Shown: piece after piece, positions 42,472-51,331 of the stretch
How the letters are laid out: every line of letters starts with the position of its first letter
Numbering within the stretch: position 1 is the stretch's first letter
DNA from: Salinicoccus sediminis
GTDB taxonomy: Bacteria > Bacillota > Bacilli > Staphylococcales > Salinicoccaceae
NCBI RefSeq assembly: GCF_000986795.1
Contig: NZ_LAYZ01000002.1
Span: forward strand, 1 to 64,000
Reading direction: 5' to 3'
Length of the DNA stretch: 64,000 bases
Translations under genes and position numbers: made by a program
Notes under the pieces: generated by a model
Told to the model about the DNA's origin: nothing
The model's input: only the letters and a program-made list of their open reading frames with translations
The model's database searches: none

Positions 42472-43458
42472 TCATTCTGCATCTTCAAGTACTGAATCGA
42501 GGAATTCGGTGTTGACGAGCCCTTCGATTTCATCTGAAGGTGTGTATTCAGCCTCGCTGCTGATGGTCGCCATTTCCTGCAGGACCTCCTCATTGATCTC
42601 GTAGGTCGGGTTCAGGCGCTTGCTGGCCTCGAGTGTCTCCTCATAATCGAGTTCCTGGCCGGAAATTTCAGCAATATGGTCGACGAATATCTGCACGGCC
42701 TCCTCCTGGTTCTGCTGGAAGAATTCGACGGCCTTCATATGTGCACGGATATAGCCTTCTGTGAGTTCGGGGTTGCTGTCCGTGAATCCCTGGCGGGCGG
42801 TCACGACTGTGGTCGTGGATTCGGTGCCCCATGCGAACTCCTCTTCATCGAGCAGTATGTCCGCGTCCGCCTGGTTTTCAAGGAATACACCCCACGGCTC
42901 CTGTGTGGCCGCGGCGTCCACATCGCCCTGCAGGAAGAGGGTGGAAGTGTCGGCGGGTGCCTGTGGCACCATTTCAACGTCGTCTGCAGTGAGGCCTGCA
43001 TCTTCAAGTACTTTGCGCAGCATGATGTCCTGGGTGGAGCCGATGGTCGGAATGGCGATTCTCGCACCCTTCAGATCCTCCACGCTGCCGATGCCCGCAT
43101 TCTCGGCTGTCGCGAGTACCGCACCGCCGTTTACGGCACCGGCGATGATCTCATGGGCCGGGTTTCTCAAATAAGTATTGGTCGTCGGGGAGGGGCCGAC
43201 GGTACCGATGTCGAATTCATCCGTCGACATCGCCTCCATGAACGCGCTGCCGTCGGGGAATGTCATCGTATCGATTGAAATGTCCTCTCCGAATTCCTCC
43301 TGGAAGTAGCCGTTCTCAAGAGCGATTATTGTAGTGATATGCGTGAAGTTCGGGAAGTAGCCGATGCGCACTTCTTGCGCCTCATCTTCTGAAGCGCCGC
43401 CGCAGCCGGCGATGATGAGCGTCATCATGATTAAAAAGCCGATGAGTGTCTTCTTCAT
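42472..43458 (-). CDS. ABC transporter substrate-binding lipoprotein (nitrate/sulfonate family)
   Basis: 328-aa lipoprotein. A signal peptide with lipobox IAGC puts the acylated Cys at residue 19. The rest is an SsuA/TauA/NMT1-like periplasmic-binding fold: VRIGYFPNFTHITTIIALENGYF, then FDIGTVGPSPTTNTYL and VEDLKGARIAIPTIGSTQD. It is the last gene of an ATPase-permease-binding protein operon on the minus strand. Ligand (aliphatic sulfonate, taurine, nitrate or a thiamine precursor) is not decided by sequence; sulfonate is my preference from overall resemblance. Confidence 0.88.
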   Translation of the reverse strand: MKKTLIGFLIMMTLIIAGCGGASEDEAQEVRIGYFPNFTHITTIIALENGYFQEEFGEDISIDTMTFPDGSAFMEAMSTDEFDIGTVGPSPTTNTYLRNPAHEIIAGAVNGGAVLATAENAGIGSVEDLKGARIAIPTIGSTQDIMLRKVLEDAGLTADDVEMVPQAPADTSTLFLQGDVDAAATQEPWGVFLENQADADILLDEEEFAWGTESTTTVVTARQGFTDSNPELTEGYIRAHMKAVEFFQQNQEEAVQIFVDHIAEISGQELDYEETLEASKRLNPTYEINEEVLQEMATISSEAEYTPSDEIEGLVNTEFLDSVLEDAE

Positions 43459-43476
43459 GTAACCTATCCTCTCCTT

Positions 43477-44256
43477 TTATGTTCTGAGTCCCCATTTTCT
43501 GGCGACAGAGCGTTCCATCCTGAGGAACACCTGGTTGTCTATGATGGTACCGATGAGGCCGATGACGATCATGATCGAAAGTACCAGATCCATGGCCTGT
43601 GTGGAGCGGCCGAGGTCGAGCAGATAGCCGAGCCCGCCGGCTGCGCCGAGCAGCTCACCGGCCATGATGGCGCGCCATGCGAATGCCCAGGCGACCCGGA
43701 GCCCTGAAATGATATGGGGCACGGAAGCGGGCAGTATGACGGTCCTGAGCAGGTGTGATCCTGAAGATCCGAGGGTTCTCGCCGCGTTGATGTAGATTGA
43801 GGGCACGTTCTTGAACCCGGCGCTTGAGTTGACGGTCATCGTCCACGTGGCACCGATCGCCACGATGAATAAAATTGCCGTGTTGCCAAGTCCGAACCAG
43901 ACGATTGCGAGCGGGAACCAGACGATGCTCGGGATGGACTGGAGCGCTGTGACGAAGTAGCCCAGCGTATCATCCACCCATTTGAAGCGGGCGATCAGGA
44001 AGCCGAATGTCAGGCCGAGGACTACGGCGATCAGAAAGCCGATGAGCAGCCGGCTGAGCGTCACTCCGGTGGCTGCGAGTATCTGGCCGGACATTACGCC
44101 GCCGACCAGCGTCTTGAGCACTGTGACACCGCCGGGCACGCTCGGGATGATCAGGGGCGGGAACATGAAGGTTGGAAAGATCCCGGCCTTAGATATGACT
44201 TCCCATATCGCTATGATCACTATCACGAACACGACTCTTCTCAAGATGGTAGTCAT
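43477..44256 (-). CDS. ABC transporter permease (SsuC/TauC-like)
   Basis: 259-aa integral membrane protein with six or so helices (VVFVIVIIAIWEVISKAGIF, LIGFLIAVVLGLTFGFLIA, TAILFIVAIGATW, LVLSIMIVIGLIGTII). The EAA loop is seen as INAARTLGSSGSHLLRTVILPASVPHIISGLRV. ATG 44256 has AAGGAGGAA seven bases upstream. It begins 68 bp inside the ATPase gene, an unusually long overlap. Part of the sulfonate/nitrate-family importer. Confidence 0.9.
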   Translation of the reverse strand: MTTILRRVVFVIVIIAIWEVISKAGIFPTFMFPPLIIPSVPGGVTVLKTLVGGVMSGQILAATGVTLSRLLIGFLIAVVLGLTFGFLIARFKWVDDTLGYFVTALQSIPSIVWFPLAIVWFGLGNTAILFIVAIGATWTMTVNSSAGFKNVPSIYINAARTLGSSGSHLLRTVILPASVPHIISGLRVAWAFAWRAIMAGELLGAAGGLGYLLDLGRSTQAMDLVLSIMIVIGLIGTIIDNQVFLRMERSVARKWGLRT

Positions 44257-45031
44257 CGCCAAATTCCTCCTTAAGCACTTTTTCCATTTCCTCTTCCAGC
44301 TCTTCCATCACACGCCTTTCCAGGTCAACGACATTGCTGTCGGCGGGATCCCTGGGCCGTGCTGCCTGCACGGTGAACTCCCTTTTCACCGCGCCGGGTC
44401 TTGTGCTCATGAGCAGCACCCTGTCCGAGAGTGTCAGTGCTTCCCTGATATTATGTGTGATGAACAGTATCGTCTTCCCCGTGTCCTGCCAGATCCTCTG
44501 CAGTTCCTTGTGCAATACAAGGCGCGTCTGTTCATCAAGTGCCGCGAACGGTTCGTCCATCAGAAGGACATCAGGATCCATGACGAGTGCACGGGCAATG
44601 GCCACACGCTGCTTCATGCCGCCGGACAGCTCGTGGGGATACGAACCTGTGAAGTTGGCCAGATGGACCATTCTGAGCCCCTCCATTGCCTTTTCATGGG
44701 CTTCCTCTTTGCTCATCTTCTTGCGCAGGAGCCCGTATGTAACATTTTCAATCACTGTCATCCATGGAAACAGTCCACCCTCCTGGAAGACGACCACACG
44801 GTCAGTTCCGGGGCCGGTGACTGTCCTGCCATTCATCAGCACTTCCCCGGAAGTCGGAGCATCCAGGCCGGCGACCAGTTTCAATATCGTGGATTTGCCG
44901 CATCCCGACGGACCGATCAATGATACAAATTCGCCCTCGGAAATATTGAAATCAATGTCATCCAGAACCTCAAGCGTCTCCCCTTTACCTTTCTGGAATG
45001 ATTTGTTGACTTCCTTCAAACTGACTTTCAT
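44189..45031 (-). CDS. ABC transporter ATP-binding protein (SsuB/TauB-like)
   Basis: 280-aa ATPase. Walker A GPSGCGKST near residue 40, signature LSGGMKQRVAIARAL near 138, Walker B VLLMDEPFAALDEQ near 159, H-loop FITHNIREAL near 196. The C-terminal 45 residues are charged, and their codons overlap the permease start. ATG 45031 follows AAAGGAGGTG; GTG 45040 is possible. First gene of the importer operon, under a TTGACA/TATAAT promoter. Confidence 0.92.
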   Translation of the reverse strand: MKVSLKEVNKSFQKGKGETLEVLDDIDFNISEGEFVSLIGPSGCGKSTILKLVAGLDAPTSGEVLMNGRTVTGPGTDRVVVFQEGGLFPWMTVIENVTYGLLRKKMSKEEAHEKAMEGLRMVHLANFTGSYPHELSGGMKQRVAIARALVMDPDVLLMDEPFAALDEQTRLVLHKELQRIWQDTGKTILFITHNIREALTLSDRVLLMSTRPGAVKREFTVQAARPRDPADSNVVDLERRVMEELEEEMEKVLKEEFGDDYHLEKSRVRDSDHSDMGSHI

Positions 45032-45049
45032 GGTGCGCACACCTCCTTT

Positions 45050-45101
45050 AATTCCTACTAAACATATAAGGATTATATGCCAGTTTATGCATGCCTGTCA
45101 A
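45050..45101 (-). promoter_or_regulatory. Promoter and possible sulfur-control site of the ABC importer
   Basis: On the minus strand TTGACA (45096-45101), 18 bp, TATAAT (45072-45077). Downstream lies TAGTAGGAATTAAAGG, whose GGAATT (45050-45055) recalls the GGAATT part of CymR operators in Bacillales. The promoter is strong; the CymR link is tentative. Confidence 0.6.
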
Positions 45102-45198
45102 GGAAGCATGATAAAGAAAAAGGTCCATATCGTCCATGATGCCCCGGCGAAATATCAGCATAGTATTGCGACGGATTGTTTTATATGAGAGGAGACAA

Positions 45199-45228
45199 AA
45201 AAATTCCGGGAACCGTCCCGGAATTTTT
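45199..45228. terminator. Terminator of the first small membrane gene
   Basis: AAAAATTCCGGG-AACCGT-CCCGGAATTTTT, perfect 12-bp stem with A and T runs on both sides. It ends the minus-strand gene at 45232. The 45102-45198 stretch beyond it shows nothing recognisable. Confidence 0.88.
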
Positions 45229-45231
45229 GCT

Positions 45232-45486
45232 TTATTGCCTCATTGTATCATCTTCATAGTTCTTCCTGTCTTCATCATCCGCCATTTCCCCGGACGATTT
45301 GTTTTTTCCTTTCACCATCGGTACTGCCATGATGATGCTGAATATGATACCGATCGGGATGCCCAGAGCCCAGACATAGGTGTAATTTCCGGTCAGTATG
45401 GAAATCATCAGACCGAAGACCAGACCGACGGGTATTCCTATGACAAATGCTGTCGCGACAGTTTTCGCATCAAATTTTCCACTCAT
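45232..45486 (-). CDS. Small two-helix membrane protein, unknown function
   Basis: 84 aa. Two hydrophobic segments (TAFVIGIPVGLVFGLMISIL, about 11-30, and VWALGIPIGIIFSIIMAVPMV, about 38-58) are followed by a charged tail (DDEDRKNYEDD). AAGGAAGGGG precedes the ATG, and a strong terminator follows. It resembles the neighbour at 45625 in layout and motif (I-G-I-P-x-G-x-x-F-G). I do not recognise the family. Possibly a lineage-specific envelope protein. Confidence 0.72.
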   Translation of the reverse strand: MSGKFDAKTVATAFVIGIPVGLVFGLMISILTGNYTYVWALGIPIGIIFSIIMAVPMVKGKNKSSGEMADDEDRKNYEDDTMRQ

Positions 45487-45582
45487 GCCAATCCCCTTCC
45501 TTGTAAAAAATCATCATATGCTTTACGGATTCATTATTCCTCTACCCGAATCAGGGGTTTCTATGCTTGATGCTGAATAATG

Positions 45583-45615
45583 AAAAGCGGCTGCACCCGG
45601 GGCGCAGCCGCTTTT
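45583..45615. terminator. Terminator of the second small membrane gene
   Basis: AAAAGCGGCTGC pairs with GCAGCCGCTTTT around ACCCGGGGC; it also ends the his operon transcript if read through. Confidence 0.86.
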
Positions 45616-45624
45616 CATACAATA

Positions 45625-45846
45625 TCATTCTTTTTGTTTCGGCGGTGTCTTGTCCGCACGTCTTCTTCCGTACATGTAACCTGCAGCAAGCCCGACGGTA
45701 ATGCCGAAAATGATGCCTGCCGGTATGAGCATGACATTCCAGAACAGGATGTACGCGAGGAGTCCGAGAACTGCGCCGAACGTGATTCCGAGAGATATGC
45801 CCATGGCCAAATAGGTGTTTATGGTCTTTTTGGACTCGTCATCCAT
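45625..45846 (-). CDS. Small two-helix membrane protein, unknown function
   Basis: 73 aa from ATG 45846 (CAGG eight bases upstream; a longer form starts at 45873 without a site). Two hydrophobic stretches (TYLAMGISLGITFGAVLGLLAYILF and VMLIPAGIIFGITVGLAAGYMYG) are followed by a basic tail. It lies 35 bp after hisIE on the same strand and is probably co-transcribed with the his operon. The likeness to the 45232 gene suggests tandem duplication. Not recognised further. Confidence 0.7.
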   Translation of the reverse strand: MDDESKKTINTYLAMGISLGITFGAVLGLLAYILFWNVMLIPAGIIFGITVGLAAGYMYGRRRADKTPPKQKE

Positions 45847-45880
45847 ATCAGAACCTGCTGGTAATATATTCATCTATATA

Positions 45881-46504
45881 TTACCATTCTTTGATTTCCC
45901 CGCGTACTTTGTAGGACAGGTTTTCCCCGTGCCGTTCTTCCAGCTTCTTCTCGACATCCTCGAGGGAAACCCCCTGATTCCTGAGGAGGACGAGGAGGTG
46001 ATAGACGAGGTCGCCCGTTTCATCGATGAGTTCCTGCCGGTCATCGTTCTTTGCCGCAATCACGACTTCGGTCATTTCCTCCCCGCACTTCTTGAGCATC
46101 TTGTCTGTGCCTTCCTCCGTCAAATATGTGGTGTAGGACCCTTCCTTTGGATCATCCATCTTCCGGGCGACGATTTCCTCAAGCGTCTGCAGATTGAAGC
46201 CGGAATCGCCGAAGCAGCTGGCTGTGCCGAGATGGCATGTAGGCCCCTTCGGATCGACCTGGATGAGGAGGGCGTCCCGGTCGCAGTCGAGTGCCATTTC
46301 CTTCACCACCTGGATGTGGCCGCTTGTCTCGCCTTTTTTCCAGAGTCTTCCCTTAGTGCGGGAATAAAACCACACCACCCCTTCATCCAGGGTTTTCTGG
46401 TATGCATCTTCATTCATGAAGCCGTTCATCAGCACACGATGGGTCCTGTAATCCTGGAGGATGACGGACAGGAGTCCGCCGCCTTTTTCAAAGTCCGGTT
46501 TCAT
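45881..46504 (-). CDS. hisIE: Bifunctional phosphoribosyl-AMP cyclohydrolase / phosphoribosyl-ATP pyrophosphatase
   Basis: 207 aa catalysing steps 2 and 3 of histidine synthesis. The N-terminal HisI domain (about 1-110) has VWFYSRTKGRLWKKGETSGH near 42 and zinc residues in CDRDALLIQVDPKGPTCHLG. The C-terminal HisE domain (about 113-207) has YLTEEGTDKMLKKCGEEMTEVVIAAKN and ELIDETGDLVYHLLVLL. Overlaps hisF by 4 bp. Fusion is the usual form in staphylococci. Confidence 0.95.
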   Translation of the reverse strand: MKPDFEKGGGLLSVILQDYRTHRVLMNGFMNEDAYQKTLDEGVVWFYSRTKGRLWKKGETSGHIQVVKEMALDCDRDALLIQVDPKGPTCHLGTASCFGDSGFNLQTLEEIVARKMDDPKEGSYTTYLTEEGTDKMLKKCGEEMTEVVIAAKNDDRQELIDETGDLVYHLLVLLRNQGVSLEDVEKKLEERHGENLSYKVRGEIKEW

Positions 46505-47265
46505 GCGAGCCTCACCTCGAATCCTTCGTCCTGCAGCTTGTATTTCAGATCTTCAATATCGACTTCCCGGTTATGGAAGATGGAGGCGGCGAGTCCGGCG
46601 GATACATCCGTTTCACGGAAAAGTTCGATGAAATGACCTGGATCGCCGGCGCCGCCGCTGGCGATGACCGGAATGTCGACAAGTTCATTTGCCCGCTTCA
46701 GGAATACGGTGTCGAACCCCTGTTTTACACCGTCATGATCCATGCTTGTGATGAGCAGTTCACCGGCCCCGAGGGCGGCGCACTGTTCGATCCATTCGAA
46801 GGCGCGGATGCCGGTGTCCTTTGAACCGCCGTGTGTGAACACGAAATAATCCGCTTTGGCGGCATCGTATTTCACATCGATGGCGATGCATATGCACTGG
46901 CTGCCGAACACGTCGGCTGCTGTCTTTATCAGTCCGGGCTCCCTGAGTGCAGCGGAATTGATGCTGACTTTGTCCGCGCCTGCAGCGAGCAGCTGACGGA
47001 TGTCGCCGACGGATGAGATGCCGCCTCCGATCGTCAGCGGGATGAAGAGTTCTTTTGCCGTATCGCGGATGACGTCGATCATCAGGTCGTGGCCGTCCTG
47101 CGTCTTTGAAATATCCAGAAAGACGAGTTCATCGGCACCTTCCTCATTGTATCTTTTGGCGAGCTCCACAGGATCTCCGATGTCACGGAGACCGATGAAA
47201 TTCACGCCCTTGACGACCCGGCCGTCCTTGACGTCCAGGCACGGGATGATTCTTTTCTTTATCAT
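46501..47265 (-). CDS. hisF: Imidazole glycerol phosphate synthase cyclase subunit
   Basis: 254-aa (beta/alpha)8 barrel. The catalytic Asp is in [15 protein letters not shown] (Asp10 or 11) and the second in CIAIDVKYD near 130. It also has [31 protein letters not shown] and [13 protein letters not shown]. Partners HisH. Overlaps hisA by 4 bp and hisIE by 4 bp. Confidence 0.96.
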   Translation of the reverse strand: MIKKRIIPCLDVKDGRVVKGVNFIGLRDIGDPVELAKRYNEEGADELVFLDISKTQDGHDLMIDVIRDTAKELFIPLTIGGGISSVGDIRQLLAAGADKVSINSAALREPGLIKTAADVFGSQCICIAIDVKYDAAKADYFVFTHGGSKDTGIRAFEWIEQCAALGAGELLITSMDHDGVKQGFDTVFLKRANELVDIPVIASGGAGDPGHFIELFRETDVSAGLAASIFHNREVDIEDLKYKLQDEGFEVRLA

Positions 47266-47963
47266 TTGATATCCCTCCAGAATGAGTCGTTGTGGCTGGC
47301 CTTGCCGACAATCGCATCCCGGACGCCCAGTGATTCAAGCTTGTCCAGGTCTTCCTTGTTCCTGATACCGCCGCTTGCGATGACTTTGTGCCGGGTCAGT
47401 CCGTTGATGCGCCGGGTGTTCCCGAAGTTCGGGCCCTGGTTCATGCCGTCCTTGTTTATATCCGTGTAGATGATGCCGGCGATATCCAGATCTTCGATCT
47501 CCCTGATGTATTCGTCGATGGTGATATCACTGTTCTCCGTCCAGCCGTTGACATAGATATCATTCTCCCTGGCGTCTGTGCCCACGAATATGCGCCCGGG
47601 GAACTCCCGGACGGCTTCCTTGAGCCAGCCAGTATCCAGGATCGCCTTTGTGCCGAGTATGAAGTAATCGATGCCGATTCTGTCATATTGCCGTATGGTC
47701 TCCATGTTTCTCAGTCCGCCGCCGATCTGGAGGGGGAGATCCGTCTGAGATTTGAGTTTTTCGATTACGGTCGATTCCTGCGCATCCTGTTTGAGAGCGC
47801 CCATGAGGTCGACGATGTGGATGCGTCCCACCTGCCTGAAGCCGGAGTAGAAGCGGATGGCTTCTTCCGGTGTGCGTTTCATTGCTGTTTTCTGACCATA
47901 ATCCCCCTGCTTCAGGCGGACATTTTTGCCGTCGATGATGTCGATGGCCGGAATGATATTCAT
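47262..47963 (-). CDS. hisA: ProFAR isomerase
   Basis: 233-aa barrel paralogous to HisF, step 4 of the pathway. [22 protein letters not shown] at the N terminus with the catalytic Asp, [15 protein letters not shown] near residue 75, [17 protein letters not shown] near 160, and [13 protein letters not shown] near 193. A separate HisA (not PriA) fits a genome with tryptophan enzymes elsewhere. Confidence 0.95.
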   Translation of the reverse strand: MNIIPAIDIIDGKNVRLKQGDYGQKTAMKRTPEEAIRFYSGFRQVGRIHIVDLMGALKQDAQESTVIEKLKSQTDLPLQIGGGLRNMETIRQYDRIGIDYFILGTKAILDTGWLKEAVREFPGRIFVGTDARENDIYVNGWTENSDITIDEYIREIEDLDIAGIIYTDINKDGMNQGPNFGNTRRINGLTRHKVIASGGIRNKEDLDKLESLGVRDAIVGKASHNDSFWRDIK

Positions 47964-47964
47964 A

Positions 47965-48540
47965 TCAGAAGCCTCCTTCTATGGCGGTTTTCAGTATTTC
48001 CAGTCCGGCGTCCCCCGACTTCTCGGGATGGAACTGGATGCCGATGATGCTGCCTTTTTGGACGACAGCCGGCACCTCAATGCCGTATCCGGTGGTGGCG
48101 ATCGTGTCTGCTCCTCCTGTGACCATATAGCTGTGGATGAAATAAACATCCCTGCCGTCCAGGGACCCGCATTCGCTGTTCAAAGTATTCCAGCCGAGGT
48201 GGGGGATGGTGAACGGTGTATCCATTCTGCGGACATGCCCTTTCAGCAGACCGAGACCTTCCCTGTTCCCTTCGGAACTTGATTCGAACAGAAGCTGCAT
48301 GCCCAGACAGATGCCGATGATCCGCTTCGATCCGGCGATTTCAAGCAGTGTGTCTTTTATGCCGAGTGATTCAATCGACTGCATTGCATTCCCGAAATGC
48401 CCGACTCCCGGCAGGATGACGGTGTCGCAGCTTTCTAACTCACTCTGCTCACTGGAGAGGAGATATGGATATCCCAGCTTGTCCAGAGCGTTTTTGACAT
48501 TTTGGATATTGCCCAGGGAATAGTCGACGATGCCAATCAT
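47965..48540 (-). CDS. hisH: Imidazole glycerol phosphate synthase glutaminase subunit
   Basis: 191-aa class I glutamine amidotransferase. GIVDYSLGNIQNVKNAL at the N terminus, LPGVGHFGNAM near residue 46, the nucleophile in IGICLGMQLLFESSSEG near 78, and the C-terminal GIQFHPEKSGDAG with the catalytic His-Glu. 1 bp after it, on the minus strand, comes hisA. Confidence 0.96.
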   Translation of the reverse strand: MIGIVDYSLGNIQNVKNALDKLGYPYLLSSEQSELESCDTVILPGVGHFGNAMQSIESLGIKDTLLEIAGSKRIIGICLGMQLLFESSSEGNREGLGLLKGHVRRMDTPFTIPHLGWNTLNSECGSLDGRDVYFIHSYMVTGGADTIATTGYGIEVPAVVQKGSIIGIQFHPEKSGDAGLEILKTAIEGGF

Positions 48541-49115
48541 TCAATGACTCCTTTGGAGGAGGGAATGCCAGACCCGCTGGCCTTTAGCGCTGCTTTCAGG
48601 CTTCTCGCGAACGCTTTGAACACCGCTTCAATTTCATGATGCGTATTACCACCCTTGAGAAGGTCGATATGCAGCGTCATCCTGCTGTTCATGCTGAGGG
48701 CGTTGAAGAATTCCAGGACGAGCTCTGTATCGAACGTGCCGACTTTCTCTTTGGAGAATTCCGCCTGGAAATTCAGATGCGGACGTCCCGACAGGTCGAG
48801 CACAACACGCGCCAGAGATTCATCCATGGGGATATATGTCGTTCCGTAACGCTGATACGACTCCTTTTCTGTATAGAGTTCCCGGATCAGCTGGCCGAGT
48901 ATGATGCCCACATCTTCGACTGTATGATGGTCATCCACTTCATTATCGCCGTCTGCCTCCACTTCAAGGCAGAGTTCCGAATGGAAGCTGAGGAGGGTCA
49001 GCATGTGGTCGAAAAAGCCGACATTTGTGGAGATCTTTGATTCTTTGAATGACTTTTCATCATCGAGTGAAATGGAAATCCGTGTTTCCTGTGTCGATCT
49101 TTCTTTCCTGATCAT
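48537..49115 (-). CDS. hisB: Imidazoleglycerol-phosphate dehydratase
   Basis: 192-aa monofunctional IGPD (no phosphatase domain). Metal-binding motifs FFDHMLTLLSFHS near residue 36, DDHHTVEDVGI near 63 and GNTHHEIEAVFKAFARSL near 155. ATG 49115 with GGAG eight bases upstream is preferred over ATG 49133. The gene start lies 56 bp inside the 3' end of hisC. Confidence 0.95.
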   Translation of the reverse strand: MIRKERSTQETRISISLDDEKSFKESKISTNVGFFDHMLTLLSFHSELCLEVEADGDNEVDDHHTVEDVGIILGQLIRELYTEKESYQRYGTTYIPMDESLARVVLDLSGRPHLNFQAEFSKEKVGTFDTELVLEFFNALSMNSRMTLHIDLLKGGNTHHEIEAVFKAFARSLKAALKASGSGIPSSKGVIE

Positions 49116-50094
49116 ATTGTGTGCTCCATTCATTGATTAATTTTTCGAGACCCGTATAATCTTCAAGCCTGATGATGGAGTAGCGGACGACATCGCCTAA
49201 AGGCGATGTATCGTACATCCTCGGCTGATAGCCGTTTTCTTTCAGGTACTCTCCGAGAGACCTTGCGTTCCTGCCGTAGGTGAAGATGAAGTTGGTACTG
49301 GACTCGATTGTCTTTATCTTGTCCCCGACCGGGCGGAATGCCGCGGCAAGCTGTTTTTTTGACGCCAGCTGGTAATCTGTGAATTTTTTCAGTTCATCCC
49401 TGTCTTCGAATATCCTTGATGCAAGATTCAAAGAGAGGGAGTTCACAGGATAGGGGTGGTTCAGCCGGGTGATGCGGCTGAAAGTTTCCCCGTCCGCAAC
49501 TGCGATGCCCACCCTGAGTCCGGCAATGCCGAAAATCTTGCTGAGCGTGCGTATGATGATGACATGTTCCCCCGCAGGTCTCCGGTAGGCTTGTGCGAAT
49601 TCAGCATATGCTTCATCCAGCACGAGATAGCCGCCGGCATCTTTCATCGCCTGTGAAAGACGATCGAGTGTTTCAGCATCAAAGAGCTGTCCGGTCGGAT
49701 TGTGCGGCATTGATATCAGAAACAAAGACGGCCGATTCTTCTCGATGGAGCGTACAACTTCATCAAAGTTGAAACGGAACTCTGCATCACAGGGCACCGT
49801 GTAGAACGGTGCGTCCGTCTGCCTGGAATACTCCTCGTACATGACGAAGTCGGGGGAGAGGGCCATGACGCCACGTTGTCCGAGCGTCATAATCGTCTTC
49901 TGTATCCATTCATCAGAGCCGTTGGCGACTTCCACCTGTTCCGGCCGAATGCCGTAATAATCGGCGTAGAGCTGTTTGAACCGGGTGATTTCATCACTCG
50001 GGTATTCATGGAAGACTGTATTTCTTGCGACTTCCCAGACAGCTTCATCGGAAAGCGGGGAGAGCGGACTTGTGTTCCTGTCCATGTGGATCAT
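49060..50094 (-). CDS. hisC: Histidinol-phosphate aminotransferase
   Basis: 344-aa fold-type I PLP enzyme. VANGSDEWIQKTI near residue 57, SMPHNPTGQLFD near 129, DEAYAEFAQAY near 159, and the PLP lysine in RTLSKIFGIAGLRVG near 184. GGAGTGAT precedes ATG 50094. The last 18 codons overlap hisB. The phosphatase for the next step (HisN/HisJ) is not in this cluster. Confidence 0.94.
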   Translation of the reverse strand: MIHMDRNTSPLSPLSDEAVWEVARNTVFHEYPSDEITRFKQLYADYYGIRPEQVEVANGSDEWIQKTIMTLGQRGVMALSPDFVMYEEYSRQTDAPFYTVPCDAEFRFNFDEVVRSIEKNRPSLFLISMPHNPTGQLFDAETLDRLSQAMKDAGGYLVLDEAYAEFAQAYRRPAGEHVIIIRTLSKIFGIAGLRVGIAVADGETFSRITRLNHPYPVNSLSLNLASRIFEDRDELKKFTDYQLASKKQLAAAFRPVGDKIKTIESSTNFIFTYGRNARSLGEYLKENGYQPRMYDTSPLGDVVRYSIIRLEDYTGLEKLINEWSTQYDQERKIDTGNTDFHFTR

Positions 50095-50098
50095 CTGA

Positions 50099-51331
50099 TC
50101 ACTCCGTTCTTATTTTCAATGATTGATAATGTGCATCCAGCTGTTCCTGTTCCGCAACTGTCATCGCCGATTCTGCGATATCACCAAAAGTATCCTCAGT
50201 GAGTGAGATGACCGCGTGGCTTGTCAGAAAGTCGTTGACGTTCAACCCGTGGCTGAAACGCCCCGTCCGGTCTGTCGGCAGCACATGGGACGGGCCGGCT
50301 GCATAGTCGCCGATGGCTTCTGGAGAATAGTATCCTTCAAATACCGCGCCGGCATACTTGATATTGCGGATGATCATATCGGCATCCCTGTGCTGCACGG
50401 AAACGTGTTCCGGCGCAATGTGGTTCACCAGTGCGAGGAGGGACTGGCGGGAATCCACGACTGCGTAATGGTTATTGTCGATGGATTGCTTTATGATTTC
50501 GGCACGCGGCTGACGGTCAATCAGATCCCTCATCCTGTCTTCGATCCGGTCGATGATCTCCTGGTCTTCGCTGAGCAGGAAGGTGCGTGCATTTTTGTCA
50601 TGCTCCGATTGTGCAAAAATGTCATAGACGACTGCCTCCACATTGACATCCTCATCCACATAGATAAGGATTTCGCTCGGTCCGGCGATCATATCGATGC
50701 CGACCTCCCCGAACAGCAGGCGCTTGGCAAGTGCGACATAGTAGTTGCCGGGGCCGACGATTTTGTCCACTTTGGGTATGGATTCCGTGCCGAATGCAAG
50801 CGCTGCGACCGCCTGGGCGCCGCCCACGGTATACACATTCTCTACACCGCATATATGGAGGGCGGCGAAAGTGATGTTGCTGTCCTCGAATGTCGGTGTC
50901 ACGACATGTATTTCGTCAACGCCCGCTACCATCGCCGGGACGACCGTCATGAGCACGCTGGAAGGGTACAGCGCCGTTCCGCCCGGCACGTATACGCCGA
51001 CTTTCTCAAGCGGATGGTAGACATATTTGAATTCTCCGTCATCCCGGTCTTCGTATCTGATCATTCTCTGGTAGTCTTCGATGCGTCCCCTGATCTTTTC
51101 AAGTGCCCGCCTCCTGTCCTCCGGCAGTGCATCATAACTTGCCTTGAGTTTTTCCGGGGGAACTCTGAATGTGCCGGGGGCACGCCCGTCGAATTTTTCC
51201 GTGTACGACCGGAGAGCTGCATCTTTGTCTCGCCTTACATCTTCTATGATTTCCATTACACCGCGCATGCCTTCGAATCCGGCCGTTTCCGTCCGGTCCT
51301 GAAATATTTCCCTGAATTCCAGTGCATCCAT
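50099..51331 (-). CDS. hisD: Histidinol dehydrogenase
   Basis: 410-aa zinc NAD-dependent enzyme, last two oxidation steps. Signatures: YHPLEKVGVYVPGGTALYPSSVLM near residue 108, TVGGAQAVAALAFGT near 168, KIVGPGNYYVALAKRLLFG, DMIAGPSEILI, the catalytic INHIAPEHV near 304, and C-terminal GPSHVLPT. Slightly shorter than the usual 425-430 aa. Overlaps hisG at the shared base. Confidence 0.96.
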   Translation of the reverse strand: MDALEFREIFQDRTETAGFEGMRGVMEIIEDVRRDKDAALRSYTEKFDGRAPGTFRVPPEKLKASYDALPEDRRRALEKIRGRIEDYQRMIRYEDRDDGEFKYVYHPLEKVGVYVPGGTALYPSSVLMTVVPAMVAGVDEIHVVTPTFEDSNITFAALHICGVENVYTVGGAQAVAALAFGTESIPKVDKIVGPGNYYVALAKRLLFGEVGIDMIAGPSEILIYVDEDVNVEAVVYDIFAQSEHDKNARTFLLSEDQEIIDRIEDRMRDLIDRQPRAEIIKQSIDNNHYAVVDSRQSLLALVNHIAPEHVSVQHRDADMIIRNIKYAGAVFEGYYSPEAIGDYAAGPSHVLPTDRTGRFSHGLNVNDFLTSHAVISLTEDTFGDIAESAMTVAEQEQLDAHYQSLKIRTE

